Shown piece by piece: positions 21,050-29,524 of a stretch of DNA of 64,000 bases. Positions within the stretch are counted from its first letter, which is position 1; each line of letters starts with the position of its first letter. The position numbers were made by a program, and so were the translations under genes. Origin of the DNA: CAWAQA01 sp963784065 (lineage in GTDB: Bacteria; Acidobacteriota; Vicinamibacteria; Vicinamibacterales; UBA2999); NCBI GenBank assembly GCA_963784065.1, contig CAWAQA010000003.1, forward strand, positions 992,001 to 1,056,000, in the 5' to 3' direction. The notes under the pieces were generated by a model that saw only the letters and a program-made list of their open reading frames with translations, ran no database searches and was not told where the DNA came from.

Positions 21050-21074
21050 AGGCGGACCTTCAGGTCCGCCTTTT
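21050..21074 (+). terminator. Hairpin plus T-run after rpmE (TTCA-loop repeat, copy 1)
   Basis: A perfect 9-bp stem (AGGCGGACC with its inverse) closes a TTCA loop and is followed by TTTT, so it has the form of a Rho-independent terminator 26 bases after the rpmE stop. It is also a member of a dispersed repeat family; a second copy follows at 21087-21108. Confidence 0.65.
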
Positions 21075-21086
21075 GTCATTTTGTAG

Positions 21087-21108
21087 AGGCGGACCTTCAG
21101 GTCCGCCT
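21087..21108. repeat. TTCA-loop hairpin repeat (copy 2)
   Basis: Identical 9-bp stem and TTCA loop to 21050-21071, lying 15 bases after it in the same orientation, preceded by TAG as at other copies (40043, 58776). The two copies may work as a tandem terminator for converging transcription. Confidence 0.75.
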
Positions 21109-21231
21109 ATTGTTATTGTCTGGATCCGCTGGACCAACAAGACGCGGTCTCACGTGCTTGAGCGCTCACACGGTCGCGCGGTGGTGGGCGCGGTGGATCG
21201 CGGAATGGTTGGTACCGCGAGGAATGCGTGA

Positions 21232-21435
21232 TCAGCGGCCGGAGTCGTCGCGCTTCGGCTTGTTCGTGTCGTCGCTCACCTGGCCGATCACCCAGCTGTG
21301 GTCGCACATCGGGCAGAAGCGCATGAGCCCGCGATACCGCTCCTCGGCGACGACGGTATGCGGGTTGAGACACTGCGGACAGGTGCGCGACGTCGGTGCT
21401 GGCCGCCGCGCCGAATCGCGAACGTCATCCTCCAT
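21232..21435 (-). CDS. Small zinc-ribbon protein, 67 residues
   Basis: Preferred start MEDDVRDSARRPAP at 21435; the frame is open further upstream to 21516. It carries CPQCLNP and RFCPMCDHSW, two Cys-x-x-Cys knuckles 22 residues apart with the tryptophan typical of rubredoxin-like or zinc-ribbon folds, and then a charged tail ending KPKRDDSGR. The function is unknown. It faces the opposite strand to rpmE and is followed by AlkB-like and MrfAB genes on the same strand, but a gap of about 240 bases makes an operon doubtful. Confidence 0.55.
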   Translation of the reverse strand: MEDDVRDSARRPAPTSRTCPQCLNPHTVVAEERYRGLMRFCPMCDHSWVIGQVSDDTNKPKRDDSGR

Positions 21436-21676
21436 GTGTATGACCACTGCATGCAAAATGCCGCCGATTTGGGCTGCAAACGGGCCTGTTGCGTCATCGA
21501 GTGCGTTGCGGGACACGGGCTGCGTACGGATTAGGGAAATTCACGGTCGGGTCAGGTAGAAAATTCACGAAGCTTGAGCGCTCTGCGGACAAGCTTGAGC
21601 GTTCAGCCATCGCGTCCCTGAGCAGCCGCCCCGGTCTCCTCCACCGTTCAGCCGCTTCGGCGCGGGCATCCCGAGG

Positions 21677-22252
21677 CTAGCGGAGCGTGCGAAACGTGAT
21701 CGAGTACCGCAGCCGCTCGACCGCGGGGATGCTGTGCTCGAACTCGCGCCGCGCTGGCCCCGTGAGCAGGTACGCGGACCTCGGGGCGAGGTCAACCTCG
21801 TGAGTCGTGCGCCGCGGTGTGCTTCCCGGCCGCACGTCCTGGGGAGACACATACGGGCGCAACTTCAGGCGCGACGGCGACAACAGGGAGATGCCGGCGA
21901 TCACGTCGCCGAACATCGGCGCGTCCCGGTGCCAGCCGATCGTGGCGCCGGGCGGGTATTCGGTAATCAACGCCTCGACGAAGGCCGCGTCATCGATCGA
22001 CGCCCACGCCCCGGCGCGGGCGCGGAGCCCGAGCAGGAACTCCGGCAGCGGCGGCCCCGGCTCGCTCCGCCGCGCGTAGTAGCCATACGTCCAGCCGTAG
22101 TGCACGGTCCGGCGGCGCGCGATCGCACCGCGCATCTCGACCTGCGAGAACTCCAGGCGCTCGATGTGCGCAACCAGGGCACGCTCCTCCTCCACGCTGA
22201 CGAAGTCAGGACGGTAGAGCAGCCCGTCCGGTACGGCAGGTCCAAACAACAT
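21677..22252 (-). CDS. AlkB-like 2-oxoglutarate/Fe(II) dioxygenase
   Basis: 191 residues from ATG 22252 (MLFGPAVPDGLLYRPDFVS); the frame is open to 22372 but family length favours this start. The iron ligands are H108 and D110 (GWHRDAP) and H173 (EFEHSI), and R182 in the VERLRYSITFR block should bind 2-oxoglutarate. YYARR and TEYPPGATIGWHRD are family-typical. AlkB-type enzymes remove alkyl groups from nucleic acids or proteins. Location next to MrfB/MrfA on the same strand suggests a DNA-damage neighbourhood, although a 260-base gap with a palindrome separates them. Confidence 0.85.
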   Translation of the reverse strand: MLFGPAVPDGLLYRPDFVSVEEERALVAHIERLEFSQVEMRGAIARRRTVHYGWTYGYYARRSEPGPPLPEFLLGLRARAGAWASIDDAAFVEALITEYPPGATIGWHRDAPMFGDVIAGISLLSPSRLKLRPYVSPQDVRPGSTPRRTTHEVDLAPRSAYLLTGPARREFEHSIPAVERLRYSITFRTLR

Positions 22253-22424
22253 GATGGTGCGAGTCCCCTGGAAACGTAGTTCGTCACCTAATTCCCGGGC
22301 GGGGCATCCCGGCTGGCTGCGTGGCTCCTCCCTCACATATGCCGAATATGCTCGGTCGTCGCGCCTTGCCATCCGGGCGCCGCGCTCCGGGACTGAGGCA
22401 ACGAACCACGCTTCCAGGGGACTA

Positions 22425-22503
22425 GCCGGCGGCGGGCAGCAGGCAGCCGGCAGAGAAGCCCGGCATCTTGCGGCCGGCTGCCTGCTGCGGGACGCCAGCG
22501 GGC
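22425..22503. repeat. Palindromic repeat, GCAGGCAGCCGG family
   Basis: Arms GCAGCAGGCAGCCGG (22436-22450) and CCGGCTGCCTGCTGC (22474-22488) are perfect inverses of 15 bp with a 23-nt loop; flanking GCCGGCGGCGG and GCCAGCGGGCAGG extend it imperfectly. It lies immediately downstream of mrfB (stop 22512), where it could end transcription. A degenerate relative is at 42034-42118. Confidence 0.8.
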
Positions 22504-22511
22504 AGGATCAC

Positions 22512-23798
22512 CTAAAACAGCGGCGCCGCGACCGGTTGGCCGAGTTTGCGGTCGAGGCGGGCAAGGCGATGCTGCACCGCCTGCTGCCGCGACACAGTGC
22601 TGTTGAATTGCAGCGACTCGAAGGCCAGGCGCCGCGCTTCCGTGAGGTTGCGCGCGCGATGCTCGTGGTGCACCGCGAGCGCCTCCGTCGCCTCGCGGGC
22701 GATGCCCGGCGGGCAGCGGCGAAGCGCGAGCACGCGGCGCCACGCGGCCGCGGCGTCCTCGTACCGCCGCGCACGCCTCGACAACACGGCGTAGGCGCGC
22801 CACGCGTCCGCCTTGCAGGGCACGTCGCCTGGCAGGTCGTCGGCGCGCAGGTAACAGGCGCAGGCCTGGGCGATCATCCCCGCCCGTTCGTACAGGCGGC
22901 CCAGTCCCAACACTTCGCGCGCCGAGCGCGCCGCGGCGGGACCCTCGTCCAGCAACTGCGAGGCGTGGCCGGTGATGAGCGCGAGCGCCAGCAGGTCGAG
23001 CCGGTTGTGCTCGAAAACGGCTGCGAGCGGCCGGGCGTCGCCGGTTCGGACGTAGTGAAAGTACCGCGACGGGATCTCGAACCCGGGCACGTCGCCATCG
23101 CGCCGGTGCCCGCACAGGGTCTCCTCCAGCGTCGTCAAGCGGCAGCCGCCGGAGAGCCCCTCTTCGTCGTCGCTCCGCCAGAGGCGGCGAGCGGGATGCA
23201 GCATGTCCACGTGGGGCAACGCGGCGAACGGCGTCGTCATCCGGTGCATCACGAAGCGCGTTTCCATCAGCGGCAGATCGAAGGACTTGCCGTTGTAGGT
23301 GACAACCGCGGCCGCCGCGGCCGCCTCGCCGGCCACTGCCTCGAGCAGCGCACGCTCGGCCGTGTAGCTCGAGAGAAAGAACTGGCGTGTGCGGAACACC
23401 GCGCCGTCGAACCAGGCGAGGCCCACGAGAAACGCATATGTGCCTGCCCCGCCGGCGAGCCCGGTCGTCTCGAGGTCGAGGAACAGCAACGGCCGCGAAC
23501 CCGCGGCGCGAAGCGCGGGCGCCGCGGTCCCCGCGATGAGAGGAAACTGCGGCCAGGGCGGCAGGCGGTCCATGACCGCGACGCGGCCGTGACGATGGCC
23601 AGGCACGTAGCGGCGTTCGACCACGAGGTAGCGATGCCCATCCTCGTCGCGCCACTCACCGCCGAGCGTCTCGGGGACAATGTCCGTATGGGCTGGCTGA
23701 AGCCCGTCCCCGCGATCGTCCTCGGAATCGTCGTAGGGGCCGGGTGTTACCGCCCTTGCACCAACCACACCGCGCAGGCGTTCGGCGAGCGTCGTCAT
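22512..23798 (-). CDS. MrfB-like DEDD exonuclease (YprB family) with TPR-like C-terminus
   Basis: 428 residues. The middle contains an RNase H-fold exonuclease: LFLDLETTGL with D108 and E110, VVTYNGKSFDLPLMETRF, and a third site FEHNRLDLLALA. The last 150 residues are helical repeats with RAYAVLSRRARRYEDAAAAW. In Bacillus, YprA/YprB (MrfA/MrfB) excise mitomycin C lesions by a UvrABC-independent route: MrfA is the helicase and MrfB the metal-dependent nuclease. The start overlaps the helicase stop by four bases (ATGA), so the pair is co-translated. Length and domain order fit MrfB. Confidence 0.85.
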   Translation of the reverse strand: MTTLAERLRGVVGARAVTPGPYDDSEDDRGDGLQPAHTDIVPETLGGEWRDEDGHRYLVVERRYVPGHRHGRVAVMDRLPPWPQFPLIAGTAAPALRAAGSRPLLFLDLETTGLAGGAGTYAFLVGLAWFDGAVFRTRQFFLSSYTAERALLEAVAGEAAAAAAVVTYNGKSFDLPLMETRFVMHRMTTPFAALPHVDMLHPARRLWRSDDEEGLSGGCRLTTLEETLCGHRRDGDVPGFEIPSRYFHYVRTGDARPLAAVFEHNRLDLLALALITGHASQLLDEGPAAARSAREVLGLGRLYERAGMIAQACACYLRADDLPGDVPCKADAWRAYAVLSRRARRYEDAAAAWRRVLALRRCPPGIAREATEALAVHHEHRARNLTEARRLAFESLQFNSTVSRQQAVQHRLARLDRKLGQPVAAPLF

Positions 23799-26263
23799 GG
23801 CATGCCAGCCGTCACTCGCGCGGGGGAATCAGCCGCGGCGGAAATCTCCGCGATGACGAGATCGAGGATCCGCAACGCCACGACTTTCGCGAGCGGCCCG
23901 GTGTTGCCGATCGGGCCGACGCACGTGGGACAGCCGTGCTCGCAGGCGCAGCCGGCAATCAGCTCGCGGGTGCGCGACAGCAACTCGGCGTGCATGCCGA
24001 ACAGCGGCTCGCTGAACCCGATGCCGCCCGGGTAATTGTCGTAGATGAAGATTCGCGGCTCGTCCGAGAGCTGCACGGGGTGTCCGCTTCTGGTCAGATC
24101 GGTATCGTCGCCCTGCTCACCGGTCCCGATCGAAATGCCGATGTCCTGACGGTCGCACATCAGGAGCAGCTGCGCGATATGGCGCATCGCGAACGCGAGG
24201 CCGACCACGCCGTCGCGCCGATCGTCGGCGGCGTAGGGCAGCGCCGTCATCACCTCGCGCGGCACCGTCACCCAGTACGCCGTCGTGTGCATCTGCTGCT
24301 CCGGCAGGTCGAGCTCGCCCGAGCCGATGTTCTCGTTCGTATAGAACTTGATCTTCTTGAACCCGACCACGCGCGAGGACACATGCACCTCGCCGTGGGA
24401 ACGCGGCAGCGGCCGTTCGAACGTTTCCAGCACCGTCACCTTCGTGTAGGTGATCGCGTCGGTGTAGTAGTCGCAATCGATCTGACGGACGTACGCCTTG
24501 CGTCCCTCGAAATCGAGCTTCTCGACCTGGTACAGCGTCCCCTCGACGATGTAGATCGCCTTTTCGTGCAGCGTGGGTGGACCGCTGTTGAAGCTCGTCT
24601 CGCCGATGACGTCGGCGCCCGCCGTGGTGTCAACGACGATGAAGTTGTCCGACGAGATGGACCGCAGGCTCACGGCATCCGCCGGGTAGGACTCGTTGGT
24701 CCACTGCCACTGGCCGTCGCCGCCCTCGGCGCCGTCAGCGCGATGCACGAGCCCGCTCTCCGCGAGCACGCCGAGCACCTCCTGCACGTCGTGGCGCCCA
24801 TATGCCTCCGCCGTGGTGAACGGCAGCTCGAACGCCGCGCACTTCACGTGGTCCACCAGGATGTGCAGGTTGTCAGGGTTGATCAGCGCGTGCTCCGGTG
24901 GCGCGTCGAAAAAATACGAGGGGTTGCGCACGACGAACTGGTCGATGGGCGCGCTGCTCGCCACCAGCACGGCGGCCGATCGCGCAGTGCGCCGCCCGGC
25001 GCGTCCCGCGCGCTGCCATGTTCCCGCGATCGTTCCGGGGTAGCCGGCCATCACGCAGATATCGAGCGCGCCGATGTCGATGCCGAGCTCCAGCGCATTG
25101 GTCGAGACGACGGCGCGTACGCTGCCCTCGCGGAGGCCGCGCTCGATCTCGCGCCGGCGTTGCGGCAGGTAGCCGCCACGATAGCCGCGAATCTGCTCCC
25201 TCGTTCCCGGCGGACCGTCGAAATCATCCTTCAGGTAGGTCGTCAGGATTTCGGTCGTGAGCCGGCTCTGCGTGAACACGATCACCTGCAACTGACGCTT
25301 CAGGAACTCGGACGCGACCCGGCGTGTCTCGGCGAGGTACGACCGGCGGATGCCGAGCTGCTGGTTGACGACCGGCGGGTTGACGAACAGGAAGAATTTT
25401 TCGCCACGGGGCGCGCCACTCTCGGACACCAGTTCGAACGGCTGCTCCACCAGCGACTCCGCCAGCTCGCGCGGGTTGGCGATGGTCGCCGATGAGCAGA
25501 TGAAGACCGGGTCCGACCCGTAGTGCTGGCACACGCGGCGCAGCCGCCGCAACACGTTCGTCAGGTGACTGCCGAACACGCCGCGATAGGCGTGCAGCTC
25601 GTCGATGACGACATACCGCAGGTTTTCGAACAGCTTCGCCCAGCGCGGATGATGCGGCAGGATGCCCGCATGCACCATGTCCGGGTTACTGAGGACCACG
25701 TGGGCGCGCCCGCGGATCGCGCGGCGCGCGTCCTGCGGCGTATCACCGTCGTAGGTAAAGACGCCAACCTCCGTCTCGTTCCGCGTCGTCAACTCGTTCG
25801 CCATCTCGTGGAGCTCAGCCAGCTGATCCTGGGCGAGCGCCTTGGTCGGGAACAGGTACAGCGCGCGGGTTGACGGGTCCCGCAGAATCGAGCTGAGGAC
25901 GGGCGCGTTATAGCAGAGCGTTTTCCCCGACGCCGTCGGTGTCGTGATGACGACGTGGCGCCGCGCGAGGATGTGGTGGATGGCGTCGGCCTGATGCGTG
26001 TACAGCTGCTCGATGCCGCGGGCAGCGAGGACCTCGCGAAGGCGGCCGTCGAGCGCGTCGGGAAAGGGCGCGTACTCCGCGGCGCGGGCTGGCAGGCGGC
26101 GGACGGCCGTGACCCAGCCGTCGGGCGTGTCCGGACGGTCCAGGGCGTTGCCAGTCAGGCGGTCCAGAACGGTTTGCAACGCCGTGTCCTGGGCGGGATC
26201 CGTCCGTCGGCCTCCCCACCGGGCAAGCGTTCGCGGCGGGGACACCGCGTCATCCGGCAGCAT
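23795..26263 (-). CDS. MrfA-like DEXH helicase with DUF1998 zinc domain (YprA family)
   Basis: 822 residues. Walker A TPTASGKT lies at residues 108-115, the DEXH box is VIDELHAYRG, and motif VI includes QRAGRAGR. The C-terminal MrfA-associated domain ends with four cysteines in CACEHGCPTC, expected to bind zinc. The family unwinds damaged DNA in 3-prime to 5-prime direction so that MrfB can cut. It starts at ATG 26263, divergent from the SDR gene at 26364, leaving a 100-base shared upstream region. Confidence 0.88.
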   Translation of the reverse strand: MLPDDAVSPPRTLARWGGRRTDPAQDTALQTVLDRLTGNALDRPDTPDGWVTAVRRLPARAAEYAPFPDALDGRLREVLAARGIEQLYTHQADAIHHILARRHVVITTPTASGKTLCYNAPVLSSILRDPSTRALYLFPTKALAQDQLAELHEMANELTTRNETEVGVFTYDGDTPQDARRAIRGRAHVVLSNPDMVHAGILPHHPRWAKLFENLRYVVIDELHAYRGVFGSHLTNVLRRLRRVCQHYGSDPVFICSSATIANPRELAESLVEQPFELVSESGAPRGEKFFLFVNPPVVNQQLGIRRSYLAETRRVASEFLKRQLQVIVFTQSRLTTEILTTYLKDDFDGPPGTREQIRGYRGGYLPQRRREIERGLREGSVRAVVSTNALELGIDIGALDICVMAGYPGTIAGTWQRAGRAGRRTARSAAVLVASSAPIDQFVVRNPSYFFDAPPEHALINPDNLHILVDHVKCAAFELPFTTAEAYGRHDVQEVLGVLAESGLVHRADGAEGGDGQWQWTNESYPADAVSLRSISSDNFIVVDTTAGADVIGETSFNSGPPTLHEKAIYIVEGTLYQVEKLDFEGRKAYVRQIDCDYYTDAITYTKVTVLETFERPLPRSHGEVHVSSRVVGFKKIKFYTNENIGSGELDLPEQQMHTTAYWVTVPREVMTALPYAADDRRDGVVGLAFAMRHIAQLLLMCDRQDIGISIGTGEQGDDTDLTRSGHPVQLSDEPRIFIYDNYPGGIGFSEPLFGMHAELLSRTRELIAGCACEHGCPTCVGPIGNTGPLAKVVALRILDLVIAEISAAADSPARVTAGMP

Positions 26264-26363
26264 GCCGGACGATGATAAGGCGAAAGTCGCGGTTGGTTCA
26301 ATAGCTGCAGGCGGTATTTCGGTTCAGGGCTCAACGGTTCAACCGGCTCGGGAGTTCCAGGTG

Positions 26364-27407
26364 ATGCAGATGACGATTCAGCAGAAGCGGGCCGTCGCGA
26401 TTGGCGTGGCCACTTTCGGGGCGCTCGTTGCGGCGCGCACATGGCAGCGCCGCGCGGCCTACGACTTCAAGGGCAAGTCGGTCCTGATCACCGGCGGCTC
26501 ACGCGGCCTGGGCCTGGTCATGGCCCGCGAGCTCGCCCACGAAGGCGCGAAGCTCACGCTCGTGGCGCGCGACGAGGAGGAGCTCGATCGCGCGACGCGC
26601 GACATCCGCGCACGGCAGCCCTCGGTGGCGGTGACCGCCGTCTCCGCCGACGTACGCCGCCGCTACGACGCGGAGCGGGCCATCGCGCAGGCCGTCGAGC
26701 GCTACGGCCGCATCGACGTGCTCATCAACAACGCCGGCATCATCCAGGTCGGCCCGCTCGACCACATGAAGCTGTCGGACTACGACGACGCGATGAACAC
26801 CCACTTCTGGGGGCCGCTCTACATGATCACCGCGGCGCTGCCCCACATGCGCCGCGAAGGTGAAGGGCGCATCGTCAACATCTCCTCGATCGGCGGCAGG
26901 ATCGCGATTCCGCACCTCGTCCCGTACTCGGCCAGCAAGTTCGCGCTCGCCGGACTCTCGGAGGGCCTGCGGATGGAGCTCGCCGGCGACAACATCGTCG
27001 TGACCACCGTCTATCCTGGCTTGATGCGCACCGGATCGCCGGTGAACGCCATGTTCAAGGGCAAACGGCCGCAGGAGTATGCGTGGTTCGCGATCTCGGA
27101 CTCGCTGCCGCTCGCCAGCATCGACGCGGGACGCGCCGCGCGACAGATCGTTGACGCGTGCCGCCACGGGCGGGCCGAGCTGATCATCACCGTTCAGGCA
27201 AAGCTGGCGGTCCTGGCGAAGGATGTGGCGCCCGAGCTCTTCGCGGACGTGATGACGTTCATCAGCGAGATGCTGCCGCCGCCGGCGGCGGGAAGCGACG
27301 GCGACATCGCACGTCGCGGCCGGGAGAGCGAATCGAAATGGGCGGCGCCGTCGGCGACGCTGACGGCGCCAACCTACAAGGCGGCGGAAGAGAACAACGA
27401 GATGTAA
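26364..27407 (+). CDS. Membrane-anchored short-chain dehydrogenase/reductase
   Basis: 347 residues from ATG 26364, preceded by GGGAG at 26350-26354; the frame is open further upstream but that part overlaps mrfA. An N-terminal hydrophobic segment (AVAIGVATFGALVAARTW) precedes the Rossmann motif TGGSRGLG, then NNAG and the catalytic YSASK. The C-terminal 80 residues extend beyond the basic SDR fold and contain the segment RAELIITVQAKLAVLAKDVAP, resembling the extended cell-envelope SDRs. Substrate unknown. Confidence 0.85.
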   Translation: MQMTIQQKRAVAIGVATFGALVAARTWQRRAAYDFKGKSVLITGGSRGLGLVMARELAHEGAKLTLVARDEEELDRATRDIRARQPSVAVTAVSADVRRRYDAERAIAQAVERYGRIDVLINNAGIIQVGPLDHMKLSDYDDAMNTHFWGPLYMITAALPHMRREGEGRIVNISSIGGRIAIPHLVPYSASKFALAGLSEGLRMELAGDNIVVTTVYPGLMRTGSPVNAMFKGKRPQEYAWFAISDSLPLASIDAGRAARQIVDACRHGRAELIITVQAKLAVLAKDVAPELFADVMTFISEMLPPPAAGSDGDIARRGRESESKWAAPSATLTAPTYKAAEENNEM

Positions 27408-27431
27408 CTGGTCGGCAGCGGGCACGCAGAA

Positions 27432-27570
27432 CTTCCGGCTGAAGCCGGAAGCCACCGTGCGTGCGTTGAAGCTTCCGGATTCGGGACTTGTCGTGGCTTC
27501 CGCCTTCAGGCGGAAGGTCGTGGCTTCCGCCTTCAGGTGGAAGGTCGTGGCTTCCGCCTTCAGGCGGAAG
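27432..27570. repeat. Array of TTCA/TGAA-loop hairpins (four copies, three in 27-bp tandem)
   Basis: Copy one, CTTCCGGCTGAAGCCGGAAG, is at 27432-27451. Three more, CTTCCGCCTTCAGGCGGAAG or a one-base variant, are at 27497-27516, 27524-27543 and 27551-27570, exactly 27 bp apart with the constant spacer GTCGTGG. Each folds to an 8-bp stem with a four-base loop. The array fills the gap between the converging SDR and alcohol dehydrogenase genes, a plausible bidirectional terminator position. Confidence 0.85.
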
Positions 27571-27610
27571 AACTTGCGTTGGTCCACAGCCGACCGCTGA
27601 CTGCCCGCGA

Positions 27611-28780
27611 TCAGTGCGGCTTCAGCACCACCTTGATGCACCCCTCCTTCTTGTCGCGGAAGGTCTTGTACATCCGCGGCGCGTCGTCGATCGGCACGCG
27701 GTGCGTCACCACGAACGAGGGATCGATGTCGCCGTTCTGGATGTGCGCGAGCAGCGTGGGCAGATACTTGTGCACGTGCGTCTGTCCCATCTTCAGCGTC
27801 AGGCCCTTGTTGAACGCCGCTCCCACGGGCACCTTGTCGATGAACCCGCCGTAGACTCCGGGGATCGAGACCGTGCCGCCTTTCCGGCAGGCGTGGATCG
27901 CCTGTCGCAGAGCGCTCGCGCGATCGGTGGCCATGAACGTCATCGTCTTGGCCTTGTCGTAGTAGTAGTCGATGTTCGCCCCGTGAGCTTCCATGCCTAC
28001 GGCGTCGATGCAGGCGTCGGGCCCCATGCCGCCAGTCATGTCTTTCAGGCGCTCGAACACGTCGTCGTGCATCGAGTCGAGCGTTTCCGCTCCGCCGTCA
28101 ATCGCCATGCGCAGCCGTTCCGGCACCGTGTCGATGCCGATCACGCGGCCGGCGCCGAGCAGGAAAGCACTGCGGATCGCGAACTGGCCCACCGGGCCAC
28201 AACCCCATACCGCGATGGTGTCGCCGGGCCTGATGTTGCAGTTCTCCGCCGCCATGTACCCGGTCGGAAAGATGTCGGTCAGGAACAGGACCTGCTCATC
28301 GGTCAGATCGTCCGGCACCTTGAAAGGGCCGACGTCCGCGAACGGCACCCGGACGTACTCCGCCTGGCCGCCCGCGTAGCCGCCCATCATGTGTGAGTAC
28401 CCGAACAGCGCGGCGCCGGTGAACCCGTAGAGCCTTTCCGCGAGCGCCGCGTTCGGGTTGGAATTGTCGCAGCAGGACCAGAGCTCGCTCTGGCAGAAGA
28501 GGCAGTTGCCACACGCGATCGGGAACGGCACCACCACGCGGTCGCCCTTCTTCAGGTTGGCGACACCATGACCGACATCCACGACCTCGCCCATGAACTC
28601 GTGTCCGAGGATGTCGCCGCGCCGCATGGTCGGAATGAACCCGTCCAGCAGGTGCAGGTCCGAGCCGCAGATTGCCGTGGACGTGACGCGGACGATGGCG
28701 TCGCGCGGCCTCAGGAGTGAAGGCTCGGCGACCCGTTCGACTTCGACGTGGTTGGTCCCTTCCCAGCAGACTGCCTTCAA
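27611..28780 (-). CDS. Zinc-dependent alcohol dehydrogenase, formaldehyde dehydrogenase-like subgroup
   Basis: 389 residues from a TTG at 28780 that overlaps the stop of the upstream SRPBCC gene (TTGA). Catalytic zinc ligands are in CGSDLH and GHEFMGEV; the structural zinc cluster is in CGNCLFCQSELWSCCD; the NAD motif is GCGPVG. The order and the YGFTGAALFGYSHMMGGYAGGQAEYVRVP region match the long-chain-insert group related to glutathione-independent formaldehyde dehydrogenase. The true substrate is not deducible. No frame problems. Confidence 0.88.
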   Translation of the reverse strand: MKAVCWEGTNHVEVERVAEPSLLRPRDAIVRVTSTAICGSDLHLLDGFIPTMRRGDILGHEFMGEVVDVGHGVANLKKGDRVVVPFPIACGNCLFCQSELWSCCDNSNPNAALAERLYGFTGAALFGYSHMMGGYAGGQAEYVRVPFADVGPFKVPDDLTDEQVLFLTDIFPTGYMAAENCNIRPGDTIAVWGCGPVGQFAIRSAFLLGAGRVIGIDTVPERLRMAIDGGAETLDSMHDDVFERLKDMTGGMGPDACIDAVGMEAHGANIDYYYDKAKTMTFMATDRASALRQAIHACRKGGTVSIPGVYGGFIDKVPVGAAFNKGLTLKMGQTHVHKYLPTLLAHIQNGDIDPSFVVTHRVPIDDAPRMYKTFRDKKEGCIKVVLKPH

Positions 28781-29439
28781 CGGCCACCTCCGCGCGCGAG
28801 ATGCCCTCTCGGCTGTCCCTCCGTCGTCGGGATCTCCCCTGCTTCCATCAGCGACTTGAACCGCCGCAGGTCCTCCTGGACCTGGAGGTTGGGCTCCTCG
28901 CCCAGCATGTAGGCGACGGCGGCGCCGAGCTTCCCGCCCGGCGGGTTGTACTGCAGATGGACGCGAACGATCGTGCCGCGCTCGGTTTCGTCGAAGTTGA
29001 CGGAGCCGGCGGTCGCGATCCTCGAGCCGGTGAGTGACTGCCAGCCGATCACCTTGTTCTCAACTTCATTGATGATCCGCGCGTCCCATTCGACGTTCAT
29101 CCGCGCCGGTCCGCGGGCCACCCAATGCGAGATGCCTTCTTCGCGCATCGAGACCGACTCGAGATGCTCCATGAACTTGGGCAGGTTCTCGAAGTTGCGC
29201 CAGAAACGGTACAGCTGCGCCGCCGGCTTCCGGATGAGCACCGAGTGCTCCACGTGAATACCGCGCGAGCCGCTCAGTTTGCGGCGCGTATTCGAACCGT
29301 GATCCGCGATGATCCCCGTGCCTTTGCCGCGGGCTCGATGGTCCAGCCCACGCTTGAACGCGTACGCCGCCAGCGCGCCTGCCGCCACGACCTGCAGCCA
29401 TCGTTGAACTTGTCTACCGCTGAGATTCTCTACCGCCAC
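28777..29439 (-). CDS. SRPBCC (polyketide cyclase/START-like) membrane-anchored protein
   Basis: 220 residues from GTG 29439, selected because AGGAGGAG stands about seven bases upstream; the frame is open to 29562 but those codons lack a ribosome site. A hydrophobic stretch near residue 20 (WLQVVAAGALAAYAF) precedes the ligand-binding fold with YRFWRNFENLPKFMEHLESV and IGWQSLTGSRIATAGSVNF. This architecture (helix plus SRPBCC) is common in soil bacteria and often sits beside alcohol dehydrogenases or general-stress proteins. It is translationally coupled to the dehydrogenase downstream. Confidence 0.82.
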   Translation of the reverse strand: MAVENLSGRQVQRWLQVVAAGALAAYAFKRGLDHRARGKGTGIIADHGSNTRRKLSGSRGIHVEHSVLIRKPAAQLYRFWRNFENLPKFMEHLESVSMREEGISHWVARGPARMNVEWDARIINEVENKVIGWQSLTGSRIATAGSVNFDETERGTIVRVHLQYNPPGGKLGAAVAYMLGEEPNLQVQEDLRRFKSLMEAGEIPTTEGQPRGHLARGGGR

Positions 29440-29524
29440 GTGTCTCCTCCTCAGGCGGACCGAGGAGTCCACCTCTCCGCGGCCATTCACAGCATGCCGC
29501 GTACCGACGGCCGGATGAGACGGG

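Noticed and set aside
21110..21559. 149-codon plus-strand open frame after rpmE
   Set aside because: No ribosome site; it lies opposite the zinc-ribbon gene at 21232-21435, whose Cys-x-x-Cys motifs are on the minus strand.
27497..27570. Possible CRISPR array
   Set aside because: Period is 27 bp with a constant seven-base spacer, and each unit is a hairpin; no unique spacers and no cas genes.
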